DNA from: Moraxellaceae bacterium
GTDB lineage: Bacteria > Pseudomonadota > Gammaproteobacteria > Pseudomonadales > Moraxellaceae
Length of the DNA stretch: 64,000 bases
Direction: 5' to 3'
Assembly: GCA_024234595.1 (NCBI GenBank)
Contig: JACKNZ010000008.1
Location: 62,001 to 126,000, forward strand
Position 1 is the stretch's first letter. Every line of letters starts with the position of its first letter. Positions 36,771 to 46,290 of the stretch are shown in pieces. Under the pieces are notes generated by a model. It made no database searches. It had not been told where the DNA came from and worked only from the letters and a program-made list of their open reading frames with translations. The position numbers and the translations under genes were made by a program.

Positions 36771-38624
36771 ATGGCCTTACTTCAAATTGCTGAACCTAAT
36801 CAAGCACAAGCACCGCATCAGCATCGTTTAGCGGTGGGTATAGATTTAGGTACGACCAACTCTTTAGTAGCAACTGTACGCTCAGGTAAAGCGGCTACCT
36901 TAGTCGATGAACAGGGTCAACATTTACTGCCTTCTGTGGTGCGGTATTTGCCAACAGGTGACAAAATAGTTGGGCAACTTGCCAAAGCTCATGCCGTTGA
37001 AGACCCACATAACACCATTATTTCGGTAAAACGTTTAATGGGGCGTGGATTGGCCGATATTAAACAATTGGGTTCGGAGTTGCCTTATCAATTTCGTGCT
37101 GAACAAACAGGAATGCCTGCTTTTATTACCGCACAAGGCGAAAAAACACCTGTTGAAGTCTCGGCAGATATTTTATCGGTGTTAAAACAACGTGCCGAAA
37201 GCACATTAGGTGGTGAATTAAAAGGCGCGGTTATTACCGTGCCAGCCTATTTTGATGAAGCTCAGCGTCAAGCAACACGTGATGCAGCCACATTAGCTGG
37301 TTTAAAAGTATTACGTTTATTAAGTGAGCCAACTGCCGCTGCGGTTGCCTATGGTTTAGATCATGGCGCAGAAGGGGTTCATGCCATTTTTGATTTGGGT
37401 GGCGGTACATTTGATATTTCTTTGTTGCGTTTGCATCAAGGCGTTTTTGAGGTATTGGCGACAGGTGGCGATGCCGCTTTAGGCGGTGACGATTTTGACC
37501 GCGCGATTGCCTTGTGGATTATGCAACAAGTTGATTTAGCACAACCTAATGCGGCGCAACAACGTGAGTTAATGGCAATTGCTTGCCAAGCCAAAGAGCA
37601 ATTAACCACACAATCAACGACAACAATCACATGGCAAACTTGGCAAACAGAGTTAAGTTTGGCGCAGTTTAATGACTTAATTACGCCACTGGTTGAAAAA
37701 ACCTTACGTGCTTGTAAACGTGCCTTACGTGATGCCAATTTAAAAGCCAATCAAATTTTAGAAGTGGTGATGGTGGGTGGCTCAACTCGTGTACCGTTAG
37801 TGCGCCAAAAAGTCGCCGAGTTTTTTGGTCGTCAACCCTTAACTAATATTGACCCTGATAAAGTCGTGGCCATTGGTGCAGCGATTCAAGCGGATGTGTT
37901 GGTGGGTAATAAACCTGACTCCGATATGTTGCTGTTGGATGTTATTCCTTTATCGTTGGGTTTAGAAACAATGGGGGGCTTGGTGGAAAAGGTCGTGCCA
38001 CGCAATACCACTATTCCTGTCACGCGTGTCCAAGAATTCACCACCTATAAAGATGGCCAAACCGCGATGAGTATTCATGTGGTGCAAGGTGAACGTGAAT
38101 TAGTCAAAGATTGCCGATCTTTAGCACGTTTTGAGTTGCGCGGCATTCCACCAATGGCCGCAGGAGCAGCACGTATTCGTGTGGTATTTCAAGTTGATGC
38201 TGATGGCTTATTAAATGTCAGTGCCATCGAAGTCAGTTCAGGTAAAAAAAGCGAAATTACCGTGAAGCCTTCTTATGGTCTACATGAGCAAGATATTAGT
38301 CGGATGCTCACCGAGTCTTATCAAGCAGCTGAGGCAGACAAACAAGCCAGAGCCTTGCATGAAGAAAAAGTTGAAAGCCAGCAATTATTAGAAGCGATTA
38401 AAGCAGCCTTGCACGAAGATGGAAAACTATTGTGTGAAGGTGAATTAAGCACCTTACACGAAGGCATTAAACATCTCGAAATTGCCTTGGGTTCAACACA
38501 ACGTCAAATTATTGAAAAAGCACGTTTAGCCTTAATTCCTCTATCGGATGCTTTTGCAGCACGCCGAATGAATCAACATATTCACGATGCCTTAAGTGGC
38601 CATAAATTAAGCGACTGGGAGTAA
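36771..38624 (+). CDS. hscA: Fe-S protein assembly chaperone HscA
   Basis: Specialised Hsp70 that promotes transfer of clusters from IscU to targets. Actin-fold ATPase motifs: [35 protein letters not shown], and [20 protein letters not shown]. The substrate-binding domain begins near residue 390 ([20 protein letters not shown]). 617 residues, the usual size. The fdx gene follows after 3 bases. Confidence 0.96.
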   Translation: MALLQIAEPNQAQAPHQHRLAVGIDLGTTNSLVATVRSGKAATLVDEQGQHLLPSVVRYLPTGDKIVGQLAKAHAVEDPHNTIISVKRLMGRGLADIKQLGSELPYQFRAEQTGMPAFITAQGEKTPVEVSADILSVLKQRAESTLGGELKGAVITVPAYFDEAQRQATRDAATLAGLKVLRLLSEPTAAAVAYGLDHGAEGVHAIFDLGGGTFDISLLRLHQGVFEVLATGGDAALGGDDFDRAIALWIMQQVDLAQPNAAQQRELMAIACQAKEQLTTQSTTTITWQTWQTELSLAQFNDLITPLVEKTLRACKRALRDANLKANQILEVVMVGGSTRVPLVRQKVAEFFGRQPLTNIDPDKVVAIGAAIQADVLVGNKPDSDMLLLDVIPLSLGLETMGGLVEKVVPRNTTIPVTRVQEFTTYKDGQTAMSIHVVQGERELVKDCRSLARFELRGIPPMAAGAARIRVVFQVDADGLLNVSAIEVSSGKKSEITVKPSYGLHEQDISRMLTESYQAAEADKQARALHEEKVESQQLLEAIKAALHEDGKLLCEGELSTLHEGIKHLEIALGSTQRQIIEKARLALIPLSDAFAARRMNQHIHDALSGHKLSDWE

Positions 38625-38627
38625 AAT

Positions 38628-38966
38628 ATGCCCAATATTATTTTTTTACCACATCAACAATTATGTCCTGATGGGGCGGTGGTAGAAGCCGAAGTGGGTG
38701 AAACTATTTGTGATGCTGCTTTGCGTGCGGGTTTAGAAATTGAACATGCTTGCGAAAAATCTTGTGCCTGTACAACCTGTCACGTGGTGGTGCGTGAAGG
38801 TTTTGATAGTTTAAATGAAATGGATGACTTAGAAGCGGATATGCTCGATAAAGCATGGGGTTTAGAACCAGACTCGCGTTTATCGTGTCAGGCTGTGGTT
38901 GCTGATGAAGATTTGGTAGTGGAAATTCCTAAATACACCATTAATCATGCGTCTGAAAAACATTAA
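38628..38966 (+). CDS. fdx: [2Fe-2S] ferredoxin (Isc type)
   Basis: Adrenodoxin-like ferredoxin supplying electrons for cluster assembly on IscU. Ligands are present as ACEKSCACTTCHVVV (C-x5-C-x2-C) and the distant cysteine in LSCQAVV. The length (112 residues) and the ADMLDKAWG motif match the Isc ferredoxin group. Directly downstream of hscA; a short repeat separates it from iscX. Confidence 0.96.
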   Translation: MPNIIFLPHQQLCPDGAVVEAEVGETICDAALRAGLEIEHACEKSCACTTCHVVVREGFDSLNEMDDLEADMLDKAWGLEPDSRLSCQAVVADEDLVVEIPKYTINHASEKH

Positions 38967-38974
38967 TTTTTATT

Positions 38975-38998
38975 CCCTCCACCTAATTTAGGGGGAGG
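38975..38998. repeat. Single-hairpin intergenic repeat, copy 6
   Basis: CCCTCCACCTAATTTAGGGG with the closing AGG: an imperfect hairpin similar to the first half of the copy at 35925. Between fdx and iscX. Confidence 0.55.
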
Positions 38999-39017
38999 AG
39001 TTTAATTGGAGAATAAC

Positions 39018-39218
39018 ATGAGTTTAAAGTGGACAGATTCTCGTGAAATTGCTATCGCGTTGTTTGATACACATCCTGATGTTGACCCAAAAACCATTCG
39101 TTTTACCGACTTGTATAATTGGGTATTAGCCTTGTCCGAATTTAGTGACGACCCCAAACACAGTGGCGAAAAGATTTTAGAAGCCATTCAAATGTATTGG
39201 ATAGAAGAAGCAGATTAA
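39018..39218 (+). CDS. iscX: Fe-S assembly protein IscX
   Basis: Small acidic IscS partner that modulates cluster assembly (iron donor or regulator; the role is debated). The 66-residue frame starts [15 protein letters not shown] with GGAG 7 bases upstream, and includes the family segments [17 protein letters not shown] and [20 protein letters not shown]. An upstream in-frame TTG was rejected. Closes the isc operon. Confidence 0.93.
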   Translation: MSLKWTDSREIAIALFDTHPDVDPKTIRFTDLYNWVLALSEFSDDPKHSGEKILEAIQMYWIEEAD

Positions 39219-39294
39219 GATTATTTGTGTCCTTCTACACCAACAACGATGCTAATTATGCAAAACCTGCGTATAATCGCGCACCACATTTTAG

Positions 39295-39389
39295 GACTTA
39301 CGCGGTTATCGCTTATTTGCTCGCTAAATAATCGTTTTTAACGATTTTTAGCTCACAAAACGCGCTAATTTCAGTGAAATGCGTAAGTC
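39295..39389. repeat. 95-bp MITE-like element with GACTTACGC ends
   Basis: Perfect 9-bp inverted ends GACTTACGC (39295-39303) and GCGTAAGTC (39381-39389). The interior is AT-rich with an AATCG-tttttaa-CGATT hairpin and a direct echo of TCGCTAAATAAT. Related ends lie upstream of secA at 17349. No coding capacity. Possibly a miniature transposable element that lands in the iscX-ndk gap. Confidence 0.7.
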
Positions 39390-39427
39390 GTAATTTTTGT
39401 CCCCCTTATTGTGTATAGGAGCTTATC

Positions 39428-39859
39428 ATGGCTATCGAACGTACTTTATCTATTATTAAACCTGATGCCGTTGCTAAAAACGTGATTGGTCAAATTTACA
39501 GCCGTTTTGAAGGTGCTGGTTTACAAATCGTTGCGGCTAAAATGAAGCATTTATCTAAAGCCGAAGCCGAAGGCTTTTATGCTGAACACAAAGAACGTGG
39601 TTTTTTTGCTGATTTAGTGGCTTTTATGACTTCTGGTCCTGTGATTATTCAAGTATTAGAAGGCGAAGGCGCAGTATTAAAGCACCGTGACATTATGGGC
39701 GCAACTAACCCAAAAAATGCCGCTGCTGGTACTATCCGCGCTGACTTTGCTGCTTCTATTGACGAAAATGCTTGCCACGGTTCTGATTCCACTGAATCAG
39801 CAGCGCGTGAAATCGCTTATTTCTTCAGTGCTATTGAAGTTGCACCACGTACACGTTAA
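39428..39859 (+). CDS. ndk: Nucleoside-diphosphate kinase Ndk
   Basis: Balances nucleoside triphosphates by phosphate transfer through a histidine. The start [20 protein letters not shown] and the active-site segment [20 protein letters not shown] with the catalytic His are intact. 143 residues, family-typical. AGGAG lies upstream of the ATG and a terminator-like hairpin follows. Confidence 0.98.
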   Translation: MAIERTLSIIKPDAVAKNVIGQIYSRFEGAGLQIVAAKMKHLSKAEAEGFYAEHKERGFFADLVAFMTSGPVIIQVLEGEGAVLKHRDIMGATNPKNAAAGTIRADFAASIDENACHGSDSTESAAREIAYFFSAIEVAPRTR

Positions 39860-39881
39860 TTTTTTACGTTTAGGTCGAGAC

Positions 39882-39910
39882 AAAGGGCGCAATATGCGCC
39901 TTTTGTTTTT
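39882..39910 (+). terminator. Intrinsic terminator after ndk
   Basis: GGCGCA-ata-TGCGCC stem with flanking A and T runs (AAAG..TTTTGTTTTT), 23 bases after the stop codon. Confidence 0.8.
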
Positions 39911-39925
39911 GTGCTAAAATAATTA

Positions 39926-39960
39926 CCCTCACCCCAACCCTCTCCCAAAGGGAGAGGGGG
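39926..39960. repeat. Hairpin intergenic repeat, copy 7
   Basis: CCCTCACCCCAA followed by the perfect hairpin CCCTCTCCC-aaa-GGGAGAGGG (39938-39958), between the ndk terminator and rlmN. Confidence 0.75.
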
Positions 39961-39986
39961 TAATTCTATTTGCTACGGTTGTTATT

Positions 39987-41159
39987 ATGAATCCTGCTGT
40001 CACTGACGCAACGTCAACTCCCCCAAAAGTTAATTTACTGGGCATGACACGCTCCCAAATGGAGGAGTTTTTTGTCAGTATTGGTGAAAAAAAGTTTCGT
40101 GCAGCACAAGTGATTAAATGGATTCATCAGTTGGGTGTCGATAATTTTGATGAAATGAGCAATGTCTCTAAAGCCTTGCGGAGCAAATTAGCGCAAATTG
40201 CCGAGATTCGTCCCCCCGAAGTCACCTATAAAGAGTACTCCAACGACGGTACGCGCAAATGGGTACTCAAAGTGGGTGAAAACAGCATGGTCGAAACGGT
40301 GCTAATTCCTGCCGAAGGTGGCCGAAAAACCTTGTGTGTCTCGTCACAAGTCGGCTGCGCCTTAGACTGTAGCTTTTGTTCTACGGGTAAGCAAGGTTTT
40401 CAACGTGACTTGAGTATCGCCGAAATTATTGGTCAAGTATGGGTCGCCAATCGTTCCTATTTTGAGGAAAATCAAGATTACGATAGCCGCGAACGTGCCA
40501 TTACCAATGTGGTGATGATGGGCATGGGTGAGCCACTATTAAACTTTGATGCCGTTGTGCCAGCGATGGAGTTGATGTTAGACGATTATGCTTATGGCTT
40601 GTCTAAACGTCGTGTTACCTTATCAACCTCTGGGATTGTGCCAATGATTGATAAGTTATCCGAAGTGATTGATGTGTCATTAGCGGTGTCTTTGCACGCG
40701 CCTAACGATGAGCTGCGTAATGAATTAGTGCCCATCAACAAAAAATATCCCCTTAAAGAATTAACCGCTGCCTGTCGTCGTTATTTATCCAAATTCCAAG
40801 AAGAAGGCGGCAGACGCAAAGTAACCATTGAATACGTGATGTTAGCAGGAGTCAATGACCAAGCGATTCATGCTAAACAACTGATTCAATTACTTAAAGA
40901 TGTCCCCAGTAAAATTAACTTAATACCGTTTAACCCCTTTCCACAAGCCCCCTATGGTTGTACCCCTCGAAGTGAGATTTTGGCTTTTCAGCGCACACTC
41001 ACCGAGGCAGGTTATATTTGTACCATTCGTACTACCCGTGGTGATGATATTGATGCAGCCTGTGGCCAATTAGTGGGTAAAGTCCAAGACCGTACGCGTC
41101 GAGCAGAACGCTGGCAACAAAAGTTAAAAGCAGGTGAAATTGTGCGTAGTGTACAATAG
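39987..41159 (+). CDS. rlmN: Dual-specificity RNA methyltransferase RlmN
   Basis: Radical-SAM enzyme methylating A2503 of 23S rRNA and A37 of some tRNAs. The [4Fe-4S] motif CxxxCxxC is at Cys124, Cys128 and Cys131 in [16 protein letters not shown]. The conserved catalytic cysteine near the end lies in DIDAACGQL. Other motifs: [14 protein letters not shown] and [10 protein letters not shown]. 390 residues. Followed after 33 bases by pilF. Its cluster is presumably delivered by the isc system upstream. Confidence 0.97.
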   Translation: MNPAVTDATSTPPKVNLLGMTRSQMEEFFVSIGEKKFRAAQVIKWIHQLGVDNFDEMSNVSKALRSKLAQIAEIRPPEVTYKEYSNDGTRKWVLKVGENSMVETVLIPAEGGRKTLCVSSQVGCALDCSFCSTGKQGFQRDLSIAEIIGQVWVANRSYFEENQDYDSRERAITNVVMMGMGEPLLNFDAVVPAMELMLDDYAYGLSKRRVTLSTSGIVPMIDKLSEVIDVSLAVSLHAPNDELRNELVPINKKYPLKELTAACRRYLSKFQEEGGRRKVTIEYVMLAGVNDQAIHAKQLIQLLKDVPSKINLIPFNPFPQAPYGCTPRSEILAFQRTLTEAGYICTIRTTRGDDIDAACGQLVGKVQDRTRRAERWQQKLKAGEIVRSVQ

Positions 41160-41192
41160 CGGCTTATTCGTCAATTTATACTCTATTAGCTT

Positions 41193-41954
41193 ATGAAAAA
41201 ATCTTTGTTAGTCTTATTATTTTTAGGATGCTTGACTGCCTGTGCAGTACAAGAATTTGAGGGAGAGCGTAAAGTTGACCCTGTTGCCGCTGCGCGTGCA
41301 CGTGTGGCGATAGCAGCCGAATATATTCAAAAAGGTCAGCCTGAGTTAGCTTTGCAGCATTTGCAACGCGCCTTAGAGCAAGACCCCAAGTCGGCAGAAG
41401 CCTATAACATTATGGGTGTGTTGTTAGAGCAAGATGATAATTTAACCAAGGCCGAGCAAAATTATCAAAAAGCCTTGAGTCTTAATTCTAACTATCCGCA
41501 AGCGCGTAATAATTATGGCGTGTTACTGTTTAGATTAAAGCGTTATAAAGAAGCGATAGAACAGTTTGAAATTGCAGCCAATGATTTGGCCTATGACCGC
41601 CGCGAAGTAGCTTTAGATTATGTGGCGCGTATCGCTCTGATGTTGAATAACAAAGAAAAAGCCTATGCCAGTTTTGAGCGACTATTACGTTTGAGTCCCC
41701 GTGCCGTTGAGCCTGCTTTAGCATTGGCACAACTTGCGTTTGATGACAAAAAATATGACGAAGCAGGGCGTTATTATCAAAAGTTTTTGCGTAACTTAGG
41801 TAAACAACGACAAAGTGCCGCGTCGTTGTGGTTGGGTATTCGTTTAGCGCGACTTAAAAAAGATATTGATACCATTGCCAGTTATGAATTAGTGTTAAGA
41901 GAGTTTTATCCTCAAAGTCCCGAATATCAAGAGCATCTTAAAACTCGACCATAA
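41193..41954 (+). CDS. pilF: Type IV pilus pilotin lipoprotein PilF (PilW)
   Basis: Outer-membrane lipoprotein required for PilQ secretin assembly. A signal peptide ends in the lipobox LTAC (Cys17), and the mature part is a string of tetratricopeptide repeats, e.g. GQPELALQHLQRALEQDPKS and LTKAEQNYQKALSLNSNYPQ. 253 residues. Conserved order rlmN-pilF-rodZ-ispG in gammaproteobacteria supports the name. Together with the PilH-like gene it suggests type IV pili. Confidence 0.88.
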   Translation: MKKSLLVLLFLGCLTACAVQEFEGERKVDPVAAARARVAIAAEYIQKGQPELALQHLQRALEQDPKSAEAYNIMGVLLEQDDNLTKAEQNYQKALSLNSNYPQARNNYGVLLFRLKRYKEAIEQFEIAANDLAYDRREVALDYVARIALMLNNKEKAYASFERLLRLSPRAVEPALALAQLAFDDKKYDEAGRYYQKFLRNLGKQRQSAASLWLGIRLARLKKDIDTIASYELVLREFYPQSPEYQEHLKTRP

Positions 41955-41968
41955 AAAAGGAGAGAGTG

Positions 41969-42757
41969 ATGGAGTTGTCGGCAACATCTGCAAAATTAAC
42001 ACTTGGAGTCAAGCTTAAACAAGCGCGTGAACACCAAGGCTTAACGGTGGATGATGTCGCCTCAACACTCAAATTATTGCCACGGATTATTGATGATTTA
42101 GAAGCGGACAAAATAGAAGCGTTACCGCAAGCAGTCTTTGTTAAAGGTTATGTTCGTTTGTATGGTGAATTATTGCAATTGCCAATCAATGAGTTAATGC
42201 TGGACTTTGAGCAACAATATCCCAACCAGCCATCATCCATCCAGCCTCCCGAGATGTTAAGCAATCGAGAACTACCTGATGCTAAACATTATCAACCCAA
42301 ACTGGGTCAATGGTCAGAAGATTTAAAAGCTAAAAGCCCTCATTCTTCATGGTTAAGTTATGTGTTTGGCCTCGTGTTATTGGTCGCGATGCTGGTTGGT
42401 GTGTGGCAAAGTATGCATTTTAGAGCGGCAGACTCTGATGCTGTGCAACTCAAACAAGCCGAGCAAACGGCGAATAATGTGATTAATTTGCCCAACGTCA
42501 CCACCAGTCGAGCCACAACAGATATCTTACAATTAAGTTTTAGTGGTGATACCCAAGTATTTATTAAAGATGCCAATGGTACAGAACTCGCCAATGCGAT
42601 GCACAAAAACGGTGATACCATTACCGTACAAGGTGAGTCGCCTTTTGCTATTGAATTAAGTCCTGCCAGCACCGTTCTGTTTACATTTAATGAAAAAAAC
42701 ATTGATTTAAAACCCTATATTGTCAACGATAAAGTCAACTTTCGCTTATCGAGGTAA
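41969..42757 (+). CDS. rodZ: Cytoskeleton protein RodZ
   Basis: Membrane protein binding MreB and setting cell shape. N-terminal Cro/C1-type helix-turn-helix ([20 protein letters not shown], about 13-75), a membrane helix at about 127-146 ([18 protein letters not shown]) and a periplasmic DUF4115-like domain ([20 protein letters not shown]). Start chosen at ATG after AAAGGAGAG; an adjacent upstream GTG adds one residue. 262 residues, somewhat shorter than E. coli RodZ (337). Confidence 0.88.
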   Translation: MELSATSAKLTLGVKLKQAREHQGLTVDDVASTLKLLPRIIDDLEADKIEALPQAVFVKGYVRLYGELLQLPINELMLDFEQQYPNQPSSIQPPEMLSNRELPDAKHYQPKLGQWSEDLKAKSPHSSWLSYVFGLVLLVAMLVGVWQSMHFRAADSDAVQLKQAEQTANNVINLPNVTTSRATTDILQLSFSGDTQVFIKDANGTELANAMHKNGDTITVQGESPFAIELSPASTVLFTFNEKNIDLKPYIVNDKVNFRLSR

Positions 42758-42759
42758 GC

Positions 42760-43869
42760 ATGCATATTTCGCCTATTAAACGTCGTGTTACTCGCAAAAT
42801 TAAAGTCGGTTCTGTGTATGTCGGTGGTGATGCGCCAATTACAGTTCAAACTATGACCAACACCGATACCTGTGATGTCGCGGCTACCGTGGCACAAATT
42901 CAGCGTTGTGTGTTGGCAGGAGCAGATATTGTGCGCGTGTCTGTACCGTCAATGGAAGCCGCCGAAGCCTTTGGTTTAATTCGTCAACAAGTGCAAGTAC
43001 CATTAGTAGCCGATATTCACTTTGACCACAAAATTGCCCTTGCGGTGGCCGAAAAAGGCGCGGATTGTTTGCGTATCAATCCAGGTAATATTGGTTCTGA
43101 CGATAAAGTGCGTGAAGTGGTGGCGTGTGCGCGTGATAAAGGCTTGTCGATTCGGATTGGCGTGAATGCTGGCTCCTTAGAAAAAGACTTACAAAAAAAA
43201 TATGGTGAGCCAACGGGTGAGGCATTACTTGAATCTGCTATGCGTCATATTGATATTTTAGACCGTTTAGATTTTCAAGAATTTAAAGTCAGTGTTAAAG
43301 CCTCTAACGTGTTTTTAACCTTAGATGCCTATCGTTTATTGTCGGCACAAATCGAACAGCCCTTACATTTGGGGGTGACCGAAGCGGGCGTGTTTCGCTC
43401 AGGTACAGTCAAATCAGCGATTGCCTTAGGTGGCTTATTGTTAGATGGGATTGGCGATACCATTCGGATTTCTTTGGCGGCCGAACCCGAAGATGAAGTT
43501 AAAGTGGGCTTTGATATTTTAAAAGCGTTGGGGATTCGCTCTAATGGTATTAATTTTATTGCTTGCCCCAGTTGCTCTCGCCAAGAATTTGATGTGATTC
43601 GAGTCATGAATGCTTTAGAAGCACGTTTAGAAGATGTGCGAATCCCGATGGATGTCTCGGTAATTGGCTGCAAAGTCAATGGGCCAGGTGAAGCAAAAGA
43701 AGCGGATATTGGCGTGGTCGGTGCGAGTCCTAAAAGCTTGGTCTATAAAAATGGGGACAAAAGTCATTTGATTGATACCCATAATTTGGTTGATGAAATT
43801 GAAGCCATGGTCAGAGCCAAAGTGGCAGCAGAGCAAGAAAAACAAGCAAAGATTATTATTAAGGCGTAG
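42760..43869 (+). CDS. ispG: 4-hydroxy-3-methylbut-2-en-1-yl diphosphate synthase IspG
   Basis: [4Fe-4S] enzyme of the MEP isoprenoid pathway, making HMBPP. The start region [32 protein letters not shown], the cluster cysteines in [11 protein letters not shown] and [18 protein letters not shown] are all present. 369 residues. It begins 2 bases after rodZ. In many relatives hisS comes next; here glnA follows after a long gap. Confidence 0.97.
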   Translation: MHISPIKRRVTRKIKVGSVYVGGDAPITVQTMTNTDTCDVAATVAQIQRCVLAGADIVRVSVPSMEAAEAFGLIRQQVQVPLVADIHFDHKIALAVAEKGADCLRINPGNIGSDDKVREVVACARDKGLSIRIGVNAGSLEKDLQKKYGEPTGEALLESAMRHIDILDRLDFQEFKVSVKASNVFLTLDAYRLLSAQIEQPLHLGVTEAGVFRSGTVKSAIALGGLLLDGIGDTIRISLAAEPEDEVKVGFDILKALGIRSNGINFIACPSCSRQEFDVIRVMNALEARLEDVRIPMDVSVIGCKVNGPGEAKEADIGVVGASPKSLVYKNGDKSHLIDTHNLVDEIEAMVRAKVAAEQEKQAKIIIKA

Positions 43870-44189
43870 TGCGCTTTTTTGGGGCGTTATTGGTGAATTT
43901 GTTTTATTTTGGTGCGTTTTGGTGTGCGGGGACAGTAAATGATGCTAATAATGCTGGCATAAAAATTGCTTAAAATACACCAAAAAATCTTATTGATAGT
44001 GCTGCTTGAGCCTGTCTGAGATTCTGTTAAACTGCCTCATCTTTTTAGTAAAAGACCTGAGCTTGCATAAGTTGTTAATATGTAAGTTTGTTGGGGTAAA
44101 AGTATTTGTTATCTTGTGTTCCTTTGTGGCACTTGTTAAATAAATAACGTGATTGTTGTTTAAAACCTAGTATGTTAGGAGCTAATTAT
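43870..44189 (+). promoter_or_regulatory. ispG-glnA intergenic region (320 bases)
   Basis: Contains the sigma-54-like promoter listed separately and an AT-rich leader of roughly 210 bases to the glnA ATG, with ribosome binding site TTAGGAG. Directly upstream, two half-sites TGGTGC (43910-43915) and TGGTGT (43920-43925) resemble NtrC half-sites but are direct, not inverted. A weak 6-bp stem followed by a T run spans the ispG stop codon (43861-43880). No gene, tRNA or repeat was seen. Confidence 0.45.
43955..43970 (+). promoter_or_regulatory. Sigma-54-type promoter of glnA
   Basis: TGGCAT-aaaaa-TTGCT matches the -24/-12 consensus TGGCAC-N5-TTGCW with one change, and has the essential GG-N10-GC spacing. 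glnA is a classic NtrC/sigma-54 target, so nitrogen-limited induction is expected. Transcription would start near 43980. Confidence 0.75.
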
Positions 44190-45599
44190 ATGGCCAATAA
44201 AGCCTTAGATTTGATTGCGCAAAACGAAGCCAAGTGGGTTGATTTACGTTTTACAGATATTCGTGGTAAAGAACAGCATGTTTCTTTCCCCGCTTATACC
44301 GTTGACGAAGAAACTTTTGAAAAAGGAAAAATGTTTGACGGTTCTTCGATTGCTGGTTGGAAAGGCATTGAAGCTTCTGACATGATTTTGATGCCAGATG
44401 CAGAAAGTGCATTCATGGATCCATTTTTTGATGAGCCAACTGTTGTTATTTCTTGTGACATCATTGAGCCAAGTACTATGCAAGGTTATGAGCGTGACCC
44501 ACGTTCTATCGCTCGTCGTGCCGAAGCTTACTTAAAAGCAACTGGTATTGCTGATACTGCTTATTTTGGTCCAGAGCCAGAATTCTTTGTATTTGACGAA
44601 GTAAAATGGGACATCGACATGAGCGGTGCTCGTCATACCATTTATGCTGAAGAAGCTGCTTGGTCAACCAACAAAGACTACGAAGGTGGTAACACTGGTC
44701 ATCGTCCACGTGTAAAAGGCGGTTACTTCCCAGTTCCTCCAATTGACTCTGCTCAAGATTTACGTGTTGCGATGTGTAACGCGATTGAGTCTATGTTAGG
44801 CGAAGGCAAAATCGAAGTACAACACCACGAAGTGGCTTCTTGCCAAAGCGAAATCGGTGTGGCATTTAACACCTTAGTACGTAAAGCTGACGAAGTACAA
44901 GTATTAAAATATGCTGTACACAACGTTGCTCACGCTTTCGGCAAAACAGCAACCTTTATGCCAAAGCCATTAGTTGGTGACAACGGTTCTGGTATGCACG
45001 TACACCAGTCTTTAAGCAAAGATGGTAAAAACTTATTCTCTGGCGACCAATACGGTGGCTTGTCTGAGTTAGCGTTATATTACATTGGTGGTATCATCAA
45101 ACACGCGCGTGCTTTGAATGCGATTACTAACCCATTAACTAACTCCTACAAGCGTTTGGTTCCTCACTACGAAGCACCAATCAAGTTAGCTTACTCAGCA
45201 CGTAACCGTTCTGCCTCTATCCGTATTCCATACGTCAGCAGTCCAAAAGCGGTTCGTATCGAAACTCGCTTCCCTGATCCAGGTGCAAACCCATACTTAT
45301 GTTTTGCTGCCTTGATGATGGCTGGTTTAGACGGTATCAAAAACAAAATTCACCCTGGTGATGCAGCAGACAAAAACTTGTATGATTTGCCACCAGAAGA
45401 AGACGCATTGATTCCAACCGTAGCAGAAAGCTTGGAACAAGCCTTAGAAACTTTAAAGGCTGACCATGCATTCTTGTTAGAAGGCGGTGTATTTACTAAA
45501 GAGTTTATTGACTCTTACATCGACCTCAAAATGGAAGAAGTTCGTCGCTTAAACACCACAGTTCACCCTGTTGAGTTTGATATGTACTACAGCGTGTAA
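44190..45599 (+). CDS. glnA: Glutamine synthetase GlnA (type I)
   Basis: Makes glutamine from glutamate and ammonia; dodecameric, cytoplasmic. Catalytic regions include [42 protein letters not shown] and the NRSASIRIP loop. The adenylylation tyrosine in [10 protein letters not shown] is Tyr398 in this numbering, so GlnE control is expected. The ATG after TTAGGAG gives 469 residues, the E. coli length; an upstream in-frame ATG adds six residues but overlaps that site. A perfect terminator follows. Confidence 0.98.
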   Translation: MANKALDLIAQNEAKWVDLRFTDIRGKEQHVSFPAYTVDEETFEKGKMFDGSSIAGWKGIEASDMILMPDAESAFMDPFFDEPTVVISCDIIEPSTMQGYERDPRSIARRAEAYLKATGIADTAYFGPEPEFFVFDEVKWDIDMSGARHTIYAEEAAWSTNKDYEGGNTGHRPRVKGGYFPVPPIDSAQDLRVAMCNAIESMLGEGKIEVQHHEVASCQSEIGVAFNTLVRKADEVQVLKYAVHNVAHAFGKTATFMPKPLVGDNGSGMHVHQSLSKDGKNLFSGDQYGGLSELALYYIGGIIKHARALNAITNPLTNSYKRLVPHYEAPIKLAYSARNRSASIRIPYVSSPKAVRIETRFPDPGANPYLCFAALMMAGLDGIKNKIHPGDAADKNLYDLPPEEDALIPTVAESLEQALETLKADHAFLLEGGVFTKEFIDSYIDLKMEEVRRLNTTVHPVEFDMYYSV

Positions 45600-45632
45600 T
45601 ACACTGTTTTACATAAAGCGTTATGCTTATAC

Positions 45633-45665
45633 AAAAAGGCTCATGTAAATGAGCCTTTTTTGTTT
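45633..45665 (+). terminator. Intrinsic terminator after glnA
   Basis: A perfect 12-bp stem AAAAAGGCTCAT / ATGAGCCTTTTT with a 4-base loop, ending in a T run. It lies 33 bases after the glnA stop codon. Confidence 0.92.
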
Positions 45666-45706
45666 TTATACTGTTAAAAATAATCATTTGTTGGGGAGCG
45701 ACCATC

Positions 45707-46231
45707 ATGCGTTTAGTCCTGTTAGTCACTTGCTTGATGGCGAGTATGGCACAAGCCGAAATCTATAAAAGCTATGACAAAAACGGTAATGTGATTTTTT
45801 CGGATGTGCCTAATGATAGTGCCGAAAAAGTCGAGGAAAAACCGATTGCTACTGTGCCTGCTTTATCCCCCAAAATTATCGAAGAAAAAACCAAGCCTAT
45901 TAAAGATGCCAAATCAACAGCTGTACCTAATAGTTATAAAATTACCGTGTCAGGTTTAGCAGATCAAGCGACCATTCGCAAAGAGGCTGAAACATTTAAT
46001 GCAGGGATTCAATTTGAGCCCCCCTTGTCTAAAGAGCATCATATAACTGTCAGTTTGGATGGCAAGTTTTTGGGAAAAGATGCGTTTTCGCCAAGTATTG
46101 AACCCAGCAAATTAGATCGAGGCCAACATCGTTTAGAAATCAAGGTGCTTGATAAAAAGCAAAAAATCATACAAACCGAATCGGTGGATTTTTTTATTCA
46201 GCAGCCAACGGTTAATAAGCCAAAGAAATAG
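45707..46231 (+). CDS. DUF4124 domain-containing periplasmic protein
   Basis: 174 residues. A signal peptide ending near MASMAQA is followed by the DUF4124 segment EIYKSYDKNGNVIFSDVPND and a beta-rich C-terminal part. Proteins of this kind are commonly found just after glnA in Pseudomonas and Acinetobacter relatives. The function is unknown. A terminator separates it from glnA, so it probably has its own promoter. Confidence 0.8.
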   Translation: MRLVLLVTCLMASMAQAEIYKSYDKNGNVIFSDVPNDSAEKVEEKPIATVPALSPKIIEEKTKPIKDAKSTAVPNSYKITVSGLADQATIRKEAETFNAGIQFEPPLSKEHHITVSLDGKFLGKDAFSPSIEPSKLDRGQHRLEIKVLDKKQKIIQTESVDFFIQQPTVNKPKK

Positions 46232-46290
46232 TGGTAATTCATTAAAATCTTGTTATCTTTTATTCAAAATAGATAACAAGATAGCCCATC

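Noticed and set aside
39255..39284. TATAAT at 39272-39277 as the ndk promoter
   Set aside because: No convincing -35 element at the right distance, and the MITE-like element lies between it and ndk; left uncalled.
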